From an uncultured Pelagibacteraceae bacterium (lineage in GTDB: Bacteria; Pseudomonadota; Alphaproteobacteria; Pelagibacterales; Pelagibacteraceae): a stretch of DNA of 7,732 nt. Positions 1 through 4,667 of the stretch are shown here, one piece after another. A program made the translations under genes and the position numbers. Every line of letters starts with the position of its first letter. Position 1 is the first letter of the stretch. Where the stretch lies: contig CACAEM010000023.1 of NCBI GenBank assembly GCA_902531455.1, positions 1 to 7,732 of the forward strand, in the 5' to 3' direction. The notes under the pieces are model-generated. The model saw only the letters and a list, made by a program, of their open reading frames with translations. It had not been told where the DNA came from and searched no databases.

Positions 1-453
1 TACAATTCTTTTAACACCTGCAATTTTTGCTGGAATAGCATTCATCAATAATGTAGATGGTAAGTTTGCTGGAACATAAATGCCAACCGATTGAATTGGT
101 ACATATTTATATTGAATTTTATTGTTTAGATTATCATTATAAAAAATATCTTTAGTTTTTTGTAAATTATGAAATTTGAGTATCCGTTTGTAAGCAAAAT
201 CTATAGCTCTTTTAATTGATGGATCTAAAAATTTAATTGCCTTATTAATTTGCTCAATACTAGGTTTAATTTGATTATTTTTACTAAATTTTTTCTCATA
301 TTTTAAAAGACTTTTATTTTTATTATTTTTAATATCTTTTAAAATGTTAGATATAGTTTTATTTTCAATTCTTTTTCCAGATCTCCTTAAATCTAAAAAC
401 TTTGTTAAATTGTTTAAGTAGTTTTTTTTATTACAGTTAATTACTTTTATCAT
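1..453 (-). CDS. hisD: Histidinol dehydrogenase, N-terminal 151 residues (3' end outside window)
   Basis: HisD oxidises L-histidinol to L-histidine in two NAD-dependent steps, the end of histidine biosynthesis in the cytoplasm. The visible part is a lysine/asparagine-rich N-terminal helical region (about 1-115), then a recognisable HisD core: SVGIYVP (122-128) and STLLMNAIPAKIAGVKRIV (133-151). The zinc ligands and the family signature lie past the window edge. The ATG at 453 is the earliest possible start, because the codon before it in frame is TAA. An AGAGGA lies about 14 nt upstream, rather far for a ribosome binding site. The start overlaps the end of the DUF2948 gene by 17 bp, suggesting coupled translation. 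Relative to the usual YVPGGxAxxPS(S/T) pattern, about three residues including the Gly-Gly are missing (YVPANLPST). The gene order murA–DUF2948–hisD, as I recall it from alphaproteobacteria, supports the call. Confidence 0.9.
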   Translation of the reverse strand, partial: MIKVINCNKKNYLNNLTKFLDLRRSGKRIENKTISNILKDIKNNKNKSLLKYEKKFSKNNQIKPSIEQINKAIKFLDPSIKRAIDFAYKRILKFHNLQKTKDIFYNDNLNNKIQYKYVPIQSVGIYVPANLPSTLLMNAIPAKIAGVKRIV

Positions 454-847
454 TTACTATTTTTTGATCCTCTAGTGTCACCTCAATTACTTCAGCGGCA
501 AGAGTTATAATTCTATTTTTCGAAAATAACATAATTATTTCAAAATTCTCCTCTTTCTTAAAAATATCAATTGTTAATAATTCTAACGTAAGATTAGTGT
601 CTTTTTGATCTATATTCTTTGATTTTGATGAATTAATAAATTCAAATTTAATAATACTATTTATTAATTTATTTTTTTTGTTTTCCTCTTCTTTGCTAAA
701 TCTTGCTATTGAAATTAGGAAAATCTTGTTAGAAGCTAAATATTTAATATCATCAATATTAACTTTCCCCTCGGAACAGCAAGCTGAAATAATATGGAGA
801 TCTTCGGGAGTTTGGGCAATTATCTTTTTTAAATATTGGTTTTCCAT
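437..847 (-). CDS. DUF2948 family protein, function unknown
   Basis: A 136-residue soluble protein with no signal peptide or membrane segment. It resembles the alphaproteobacterial DUF2948 family: an N-terminal LKKIIAQTPEDLHIISAC segment (matching the family pattern of leucine-rich start then 'DLxxISA'), a middle strand region ending in FLISIARF, and a C-terminal AAEVIEVTLEDQ element. No catalytic residues are recognisable and no function is known to me. I chose the ATG at 847, which shares one base with the murA stop (TGATG); a TTG at 850 would add one residue. The gene sits between murA and hisD, a position I recall as conserved in alphaproteobacteria, which supports the family call more than sequence identity alone. 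The 3' end overlaps hisD by 17 bp. Family recognition is from memory of the pattern, so the name is fairly but not fully secure. Confidence 0.8.
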   Translation of the reverse strand: MENQYLKKIIAQTPEDLHIISACCSEGKVNIDDIKYLASNKIFLISIARFSKEEENKKNKLINSIIKFEFINSSKSKNIDQKDTNLTLELLTIDIFKKEENFEIIMLFSKNRIITLAAEVIEVTLEDQKIVNDKSN

Positions 848-2109
848 CAATTAACCCGTCGGATATTTACACCAACTTTTCTAAGTTTATTCTCTATATT
901 TTCATATCCTCTATCTAAGTGATAAATTCTAGTGATTATAGATGATCCTTTTGCAACTATTGCAGCTAAAACTAATGCAACCGAAGCTCTTAAATCGCTA
1001 GACATTAATTCAGCAGCTTGAAAATTAGTATCACCTGAAATAAATGCCTTATTTTTTTTTATTATGATCTCAGCACCTAATCTTCTCAATTCAGCTACAT
1101 GCATAAATCTATTTTCGAAAATACTTTCAGTTATTGAACTTTTGCCTTTAGCCTTACAAAGTAGAACCATAAACTGTGCTTGTAAATCTGTAGGAAAGTT
1201 TGGATATTCTTTAGTAACTAAATTAGTTAAATTTTTGATTTTTTTTGGACCAGATATATGAATTTGATTTTTGGCTACTTTAATTTTTGCTCCAACTCTT
1301 TTTAGTAATGCTAATTCCGTTTTAATAATTTTTGGATCAAAATTATTTATTTTTAAATTACCTCCAGTTAAACATGCTGCTACACAAAAAGTTCCTGTTT
1401 CTATTCTATCTGACATCACAGAATAACTTGTACTTTCTAAAGATTTAATGCCTTCTATCTTCAAAGTACGTTTGCCTATAAATTTTATTTTAGCACCACC
1501 TGATTTTAAAAAATTTATTAAATCAATTATTTCTGGTTCGATTGCACAGTTTCTAAGAATAGTAATTCCATTTGCTAAACATGCAGCTATAATTGTATTT
1601 TCAGTAGCCCCAACACTAATTTTTGAAAATCTGATTTTTGCACCTTTGAGTTTTTCTTTCGTATGTGCATGAATATAGCCTTTTTTAATATCGTATTTCA
1701 TTCCAAGTTTTTTAAGCGCATTCAAATGATAATTTACAGGCCTTGCCCCTATTAGGCAGCCACCAGGTAAAGAAGTAATAGACTTTTGATGTTTAGCAAC
1801 AAGTGCTCCTAAAACTAATATTCCAGCTCTCATCGTTCTAACAAGTGAATATGATGCAAAAAATTTTTGCTTTTTTTTCTTTGTTATTTTAATAATTTTT
1901 CTATTTTTATTAAATTTTATTTCTGAACCAAGAGATTTTAAAAGATTAATCATTGTATCTATGTCTTTAACATGAGGTAAATTTTTTATTATGACTTCGT
2001 TTTCGAATAAGATTGTCGATGCCAAAATTGGTAAGGCAGCATTTTTTGAGCCTGAAATTGAAATTTCGCCCTTTATTTTACAAGGACCTTTAATAATAAA
2101 TTTGTCCAT
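847..2109 (-). CDS. murA: UDP-N-acetylglucosamine 1-carboxyvinyltransferase
   Basis: MurA transfers enolpyruvate from phosphoenolpyruvate to UDP-GlcNAc, the first committed step of peptidoglycan synthesis, in the cytoplasm. The protein is 420 residues, the usual length (E. coli 419), so it is complete. Family landmarks are all present: the substrate-binding SKNAALPIL with Lys22-Asn23; the active-site loop LPGGCLIGARP with the catalytic Cys118; YPNFPTDLQAQF with the general-base Asp308; SDLRASVALVLAA around Arg374; and the C-terminal HLDRGYENIENKL (398-409). A cysteine rather than aspartate in the loop predicts the normal fosfomycin-sensitive type. The start lies 2 bp after the dcd stop, and the stop overlaps the next gene. 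The protein has a basic stretch (KKKKQK, 77-82) that probably only reflects the A-rich composition. Confidence 0.97.
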   Translation of the reverse strand: MDKFIIKGPCKIKGEISISGSKNAALPILASTILFENEVIIKNLPHVKDIDTMINLLKSLGSEIKFNKNRKIIKITKKKKQKFFASYSLVRTMRAGILVLGALVAKHQKSITSLPGGCLIGARPVNYHLNALKKLGMKYDIKKGYIHAHTKEKLKGAKIRFSKISVGATENTIIAACLANGITILRNCAIEPEIIDLINFLKSGGAKIKFIGKRTLKIEGIKSLESTSYSVMSDRIETGTFCVAACLTGGNLKINNFDPKIIKTELALLKRVGAKIKVAKNQIHISGPKKIKNLTNLVTKEYPNFPTDLQAQFMVLLCKAKGKSSITESIFENRFMHVAELRRLGAEIIIKKNKAFISGDTNFQAAELMSSDLRASVALVLAAIVAKGSSIITRIYHLDRGYENIENKLRKVGVNIRRVN

Positions 2110-2111
2110 TA

Positions 2112-2666
2112 TTATATTTTTGGAAGTGTAACTCCCTTTTGACCCTGATATTTACCATTTCTATCTGCATATGAAACAGCTGGATCCTCATTGCCCTTAA
2201 TAAAAACAAATTGAGCAACTCCTTCATTAGCGTAAATTTTTGCCGGTAACGGTGTTGTATTAGAGAATTCTAATGTTACATGTCCCTCCCAGCCTGGTTC
2301 GAGAGGCGTAACATTTACAATTATTCCACATCTAGCATATGTAGATTTTCCTAAACAAATAACTAAAACATTTTTAGGTATCTTAAAATATTCTACAGTC
2401 CTTGCTAATACGAATGAATTGGGTGGTATTATGCATTCAGATGAGTTTTTAGTAATAAAATTTGAGGATTTAAAATTTTTCGGATCTACAATTTCTGAAT
2501 TTACGTTAGTGAAAATTTTAAATTCATCAGAAACTCTCGCATCATAACCATAAGATGAAACGCCAAATGATATTTTATCTCCTCTAACTTGTTTGTCTTC
2601 AAAAGGAGAGATCATGTCGTTTTCTCTAGCCATTTGTATAATCCACTTATCAGATTGAACTGACAT
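2112..2666 (-). CDS. dcd: dCTP deaminase
   Basis: Dcd deaminates dCTP to dUTP, which dUTPase then converts to dUMP for thymidylate synthesis. The 184 residues are typical of the alphaproteobacterial form, slightly shorter than E. coli (193). The trimeric dUTPase-like fold is indicated by SSYGYDARV (37-45), the nucleotide-binding [20 protein letters not shown] (105-124) with Ser108 and Arg112, and [11 protein letters not shown] (126-136) with the catalytic glutamate at 133. The C-terminal [13 protein letters not shown] resembles the lid that closes on the triphosphate. The ATG at 2666 shares one base with the stop of the 34-aa gene (TAATG), favouring this start and suggesting termination-reinitiation. 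Nothing indicates the bifunctional deaminase/dUTPase variant, but that cannot be excluded by eye. Confidence 0.96.
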   Translation of the reverse strand: MSVQSDKWIIQMARENDMISPFEDKQVRGDKISFGVSSYGYDARVSDEFKIFTNVNSEIVDPKNFKSSNFITKNSSECIIPPNSFVLARTVEYFKIPKNVLVICLGKSTYARCGIIVNVTPLEPGWEGHVTLEFSNTTPLPAKIYANEGVAQFVFIKGNEDPAVSYADRNGKYQGQKGVTLPKI

Positions 2667-2770
2667 TATTTATTTTTTTTCTTAGTTTTTTTTTGAAATT
2701 CTTTTCTTTTTTTTAAATTTTTTCTTAAAGCAAGTTCAAGTTTACTAAAATTATTCTTTTTTGAACTCAT
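2666..2770 (-). CDS. 34-residue lysine-rich microprotein, function unknown
   Basis: A short reading frame of 34 codons fits exactly between the 65-aa gene (3 bp away) and dcd (1-base TAATG overlap). It has 13 lysines and 2 arginines against 2 acidic residues. A predicted amphipathic helix [15 protein letters not shown] spans residues 11-25, followed by a basic tail. The core LxxALRxNLxxRK resembles short unnamed alphaproteobacterial proteins I remember with an 'ALRxNLxxRKxxxR' pattern, but I cannot verify this. The exact fit of both ends, and a non-low-complexity centre in an otherwise A-rich stretch, argue that it is translated. It may bind nucleic acid or the ribosome given its charge; that is speculation. 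Alternatively it is a non-conserved spacer frame that helps translation pass into dcd. No clear Shine-Dalgarno sequence is seen. Confidence 0.6.
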   Translation of the reverse strand: MSSKKNNFSKLELALRKNLKKRKEFQKKTKKKNK

Positions 2771-2773
2771 TAT

Positions 2774-2971
2774 TTATTTTTTGTCAGGATTTGTAAGATG
2801 TTCGAGCGTTATTACCTGATCAAGAGGAATTGTCTTTTTTTCTTCAATTTTTAATGGGCCAGTTTTCACCTGTTTTTTTGCTCTTTTTTCTGCAAGCTTT
2901 TTCTCTCTTTTAGCTTTTTTTTCCATGAGCTTTGCATTTTTATTAGCTCCATACGTGTAGTGAATTCCCAT
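2774..2971 (-). CDS. 65-residue lysine-rich protein, function unknown
   Basis: First gene of the minus-strand cluster. The start at 2971 is supported by AAGGAAA at 2983-2977, at good Shine-Dalgarno spacing and one of the clearest in the window. The protein has three parts: a short N-terminus with aromatic residues (MGIHYTYGANKN); a highly basic, probably helical middle (residues 14-36, core KKAKREKKLAEKRAKK); and a less basic C-terminus with PLDQVITLEHLTNPDKK. There are 16 lysines and no membrane segment or signal peptide. I do not recognise the family. A basic helix flanked by short conserved-looking ends could suit an RNA- or ribosome-associated protein, but this is only composition. An overlapping frame (2866-3048) on the same strand was rejected. 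The gene precedes the 34-aa gene by 3 bp and is presumably co-transcribed with dcd and murA. Confidence 0.75.
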   Translation of the reverse strand: MGIHYTYGANKNAKLMEKKAKREKKLAEKRAKKQVKTGPLKIEEKKTIPLDQVITLEHLTNPDKK

Positions 2972-2975
2972 AACA

Positions 2976-2983
2976 TTTTCCTT
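2976..2983 (-). promoter_or_regulatory. Ribosome binding site of the 65-aa gene
   Basis: On the minus strand this reads AAGGAAAA and ends 4 nt before the ATG at 2971 (7 nt from the AAGGA core). Most other starts in the window have weak or no Shine-Dalgarno match, so this one decides the start of the first gene in the left cluster and excludes the longer overlapping frame that begins at 3048. Confidence 0.65.
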
Positions 2984-3039
2984 AAATAGATATAACCCAT
3001 TTTTAAAAAAAAATAAGGCAATAATTTGAAAAATTTTAA

Positions 3040-3047
3040 TTTATACA
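3040..3047. promoter_or_regulatory. Candidate -10 elements for the tRNA (+) and the left cluster (-)
   Basis: The gap 2972-3066 must carry promoters in both directions. The plus strand has TATACA (3042-3047), about 20 nt before the tRNA 5' end, and the minus strand reads TATAAA (3045-3040), about 70 nt before the first left-cluster gene. Neither has a convincing -35 at 16-18 bp; TTGAAA (3026-3031, plus) pairs better with the poorer TATTTA (3049-3054). In DNA this AT-rich, -10-like hexamers arise by chance, so this is only a pointer. Confidence 0.25.
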
Positions 3048-3066
3048 CTATTTATCGTTAAAAAAT

Positions 3067-3141
3067 GCCCTTGTAGTTTTAATGTTAAAACAGGCCCTTG
3101 GTAAGGGTCAGTTACGAGTTAGATTCTCGTCGAGGGCACCA
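3067..3141 (+). tRNA. tRNA-Thr (anticodon GGU), with divergent D- and T-loop bases
   Basis: A full cloverleaf can be folded. Acceptor stem 3067-3073 with 3131-3137 (7 pairs, one G-U); T8 and A9; D stem GTTT/AAAC (3076-3079 with 3088-3091); anticodon stem GGCCC/GGGTC (3093-3097 with 3105-3109, one G-U); loop TTGGTAA with anticodon GGT at 3100-3102; four-base variable loop; T stem ACGAG/CTCGT (3114-3118 with 3126-3130); discriminator A at 3138; encoded CCA at 3139-3141. The anticodon arm CCCTTGGTAAGGG matches ordinary bacterial tRNA-Thr(GGU), and G1-C72, C2-G71 and the GGU anticodon fit threonyl-tRNA synthetase identity. Three usually invariant bases differ: position 14 is T (not A), 19 is T (not G), 56 is A (not C). 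The 19 and 56 changes are compatible with a U-A instead of a G-C tertiary pair. It would decode ACC/ACU. A decaying or tRNA-like element is the alternative. Confidence 0.78.
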
Positions 3142-3144
3142 CTA

Positions 3145-3864
3145 TTATTTTGTATAAAAATTTTTTTTTAGCAAAAACCCAATTATAACTAAAACTATAA
3201 TTCCTAGAATTGGTAAATAAATATCAGGAGAAAAAATTAATTCTAAAAAACTTGGTAACTCAGAATTTTCTTCCAATATCTTACTCAAACCAGCGCCAAG
3301 AGATGCTCCAACAAATAATTGTGGAGTCATTCCAATTATTGATCCTAGAAAGAAATTTATAACCTTAACATTAAATATTGTCGGTAAAATATTTGAAATA
3401 AAAAAAGGAATACCACCTATAAATCTATAGATTAGAAAAAAAACAAACTCATTTTTTTTAAACTTTTCAGTAAAATTGCTAAAACGAGATGAAAATTTTT
3501 CCTCAACCAAATCTTTAAAAAAATAATTTGCAAGCATATAAAGAAGTGTTGCGCCAATAGATAAGCCAAAAACTACTAGTAAAGTTCCTAACCACTTTCC
3601 AAAAATAAAACCACCAACTAGAAATACTGGCGATCCAAAGCCTAATAAGAGAACCCAGACTACGGTACCTATTAAAAAAATAATACTTGATAAAAAAATA
3701 TTACTATTTTTAATATTCTCTAAAGCTTCTCTATTTTCTCTTATTAATTCATAACTTGAGAAATCCTGAAAGGAAAAATTATTAAAAAAAATCAATAAAA
3801 AAACAAATACTATCAAAATGTAGGCAGAGCCTAAAAATAGTTTAATTTTTTTTTCTCTATTCAT
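3145..3864 (-). CDS. TVP38/TMEM64 (VTT-domain) family inner-membrane protein
   Basis: A 239-residue polytopic membrane protein. Likely membrane segments lie at about 8-28, 55-75, 94-114, 141-160, 168-190 and 214-232, with a probable re-entrant hairpin at 77-91. The VTT/DedA-superfamily core is visible: GSPVFLVGGFIFGKWLGTLL (77-96) followed by GLSIGATLLYMLANY, then the second conserved half FFLIYRFIGGIPFFISN (142-158), and GMTPQLFVGASLGAG (178-192) with the family's Pro. Members of this superfamily have been linked to lipid scrambling or membrane homeostasis in eukaryotes and some bacteria; the substrate here is unknown. The stop lies only 3 bp beyond the CCA end of the convergent tRNA. The start at 3864 faces rpmH across an 82-bp spacer. 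There is no obvious operon partner, so this is a stand-alone gene. Confidence 0.9.
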   Translation of the reverse strand: MNREKKIKLFLGSAYILIVFVFLLIFFNNFSFQDFSSYELIRENREALENIKNSNIFLSSIIFLIGTVVWVLLLGFGSPVFLVGGFIFGKWLGTLLVVFGLSIGATLLYMLANYFFKDLVEEKFSSRFSNFTEKFKKNEFVFFLIYRFIGGIPFFISNILPTIFNVKVINFFLGSIIGMTPQLFVGASLGAGLSKILEENSELPSFLELIFSPDIYLPILGIIVLVIIGFLLKKNFYTK

Positions 3865-3889
3865 TGATTTTTAACTTATTAAAAATCAC

Positions 3890-3917
3890 TGTACTTATAT
3901 ATATATATTTGTATAAC
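3890..3917 (+). promoter_or_regulatory. Candidate rpmH operon promoter
   Basis: TATAAC at 3912-3917 matches five of six bases of the consensus -10. Sixteen bases upstream is TGTACT (3890-3895), a three-of-six -35. The spacer is almost wholly a (TA)n tract (3896-3908). The inferred transcript would start near 3923 and leave a leader of roughly 24 nt before the rpmH ATG. On the minus strand TATAAG (3899-3894) could be the -10 of the divergent TVP38/TMEM64 gene, so the two promoters may overlap. No DnaA boxes were seen although rpmH often lies near dnaA/oriC in other bacteria. Confidence 0.4.
3896..3908. repeat. (TA)n dinucleotide tract
   Basis: Six TA units plus one T lie in the 82-bp divergent spacer between the TVP38/TMEM64 gene and rpmH. 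Each side has a -10-like hexamer (TATAAG on minus, TATAAC on plus). Such tracts melt easily and can vary in length by slippage, which would change promoter spacing; this is inference. Confidence 0.8.
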
Positions 3918-3946
3918 TACCGAAATTTAACATTAATTTAACAAGA

Positions 3947-4084
3947 ATGAAACGTACATATCAACCAAGTAATAGAAAAAGAAAAAAAGCTGTTGGCTTT
4001 AGAGCTAAAAAAAAGACAAAAGGTGGAAGAAAAGTATTAAAAAGAAGAAGAGCCAAAGGAAGAAAAAAATTAACAAATGCTTAA
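3947..4084 (+). CDS. rpmH: 50S ribosomal protein L34
   Basis: A 45-residue, very basic protein of the large ribosomal subunit. It begins with the family hallmark MKRTYQPSN and continues with [20 protein letters not shown] and GRKKL, covering the whole conserved length (44-46 in most bacteria). The expected GFRxRMxTxxGRxVLxxRRxKGRxxL pattern is retained, with lysine replacing some arginines, consistent with the A-rich genome. The ATG at 3947 has only a weak upstream purine stretch. The stop TAA shares a base with the rnpA start (TAATG). The rpmH–rnpA pair is near-universal in bacteria and leads the operon here. Confidence 0.97.
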   Translation: MKRTYQPSNRKRKKAVGFRAKKKTKGGRKVLKRRRAKGRKKLTNA

Positions 4085-4425
4085 TGAAAAACAAGATTGT
4101 TAGTCTTTCTAAAAATGAGGATTTTAAGTCTATTCTGAGCGGAAAAAAAATTTCAAATAAATACTTAACAATTTTCTTTAAAAAACTTTCTGATAAAAAT
4201 AATAATAGATTAAATATTAGTTTTGTAGCTAAAAAGAAAATTGGAAATGCAGTAACAAGAAACAAAATTAAAAGAAGACTAAGAAATATTATGAACGAAG
4301 CTGTGAAATCAATTAACATTAATCTTAATTACTGTTATTTATTGATTGCAAAAATATCTGTTAACAAAGATCCCTATGAAACAATAAAAAAAGCAACACT
4401 AGAAGACTTTAAAAAAATTAAATGA
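4084..4425 (+). CDS. rnpA: Ribonuclease P protein component
   Basis: RnpA is the protein subunit that helps the catalytic RNase P RNA bind the leader of precursor tRNAs and mature their 5' ends. The protein is 113 residues, normal for the family, and basic. It starts with SLSKNEDFKSIL (7-18), matching the usual 'L....F..v...g' opening, then ISFVAKKKIGNAVTRNKIKR (45-64), which with RLRN (65-68) holds the RNR motif characteristic of RnpA. The C-terminus (YCYLLIAKISVNKDPYETIK) matches the final strand and helix. The start overlaps the rpmH stop by one base and the stop overlaps yidD by four (ATGA), so the three genes are translationally linked. Its substrates include the unusual tRNA about 1 kb away in this window. 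Confidence 0.95.
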   Translation: MKNKIVSLSKNEDFKSILSGKKISNKYLTIFFKKLSDKNNNRLNISFVAKKKIGNAVTRNKIKRRLRNIMNEAVKSININLNYCYLLIAKISVNKDPYETIKKATLEDFKKIK

Positions 4426-4664
4426 CCAATTTTGTTAAATTTTTAATGATCAAGATTATAAGATTTTATCAAATACTTATATCTCCATATCTAGGTAATA
4501 ATTGTAGATATCTTCCAACATGTTCTGATTATTTTATTGAAAACCTAAAGGAGAATGGAATTTTAAAAGGAAGTATTAATGGATTTAAAAGAATACTTAG
4601 TTGTCATCCGATAAAAATTTTGGGTGGTGGAGAGGGATTTGATCCAGTTAAAAAGAAAAAGTAA
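4422..4664 (+). CDS. yidD: Membrane protein insertion efficiency factor YidD
   Basis: YidD is a small membrane-associated protein that assists YidC-dependent insertion of proteins into the inner membrane. The 80 residues contain the family hallmark CRYLPTCSDYF (28-38), preceded by the amphipathic helix IIRFYQILISPYLG (12-25), and followed by GSINGFKRILSCHPIKILGGGEGFDPV, which carries the conserved Cys-His-Pro (61-63) and GFDPV end. Family members run about 70-90 residues. The ATG at 4422 gives an ATGA overlap with rnpA; an internal ATG at residue 9 (4446) would still leave the full domain. The order rpmH–rnpA–yidD–yidC is the classic arrangement, with yidC starting 3 bp later. Confidence 0.95.
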   Translation: MTNFVKFLMIKIIRFYQILISPYLGNNCRYLPTCSDYFIENLKENGILKGSINGFKRILSCHPIKILGGGEGFDPVKKKK

Positions 4665-4667
4665 TTT

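Noticed and set aside
1064..1261. Plus-strand frame inside murA
   Set aside because: Antisense to well-conserved murA sequence, with no family features or ribosome binding site.
1448..1672. Plus-strand frame inside murA
   Set aside because: Antisense shadow of murA; its hydrophobic residues come from the complement of murA codons.
3000..3013. T4A9 tract as a rho-independent terminator
   Set aside because: No GC-containing stem; it lies upstream of both flanking transcription units and is ordinary for this base composition.
2866..3048. Minus-strand 60-codon frame overlapping the 65-aa gene
   Set aside because: It overlaps a frame with a clear AAGGAAA signal, and its own start has none. It is a shadow frame in an A-rich stretch.
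3067..3141. Possible tmRNA acceptor piece (alphaproteobacterial tmRNA is two-piece)
   Set aside because: A complete D arm and anticodon arm with a Thr anticodon are present, and no tag reading frame or pseudoknots are seen, so an ordinary tRNA explains it better.
4005..4319. Minus-strand, very hydrophobic Leu/Phe-rich frame opposite rpmH and rnpA
   Set aside because: The Phe/Leu runs are simply the complement of the AAA/AGA codons of two basic proteins that are clearly real. It is not a membrane protein.
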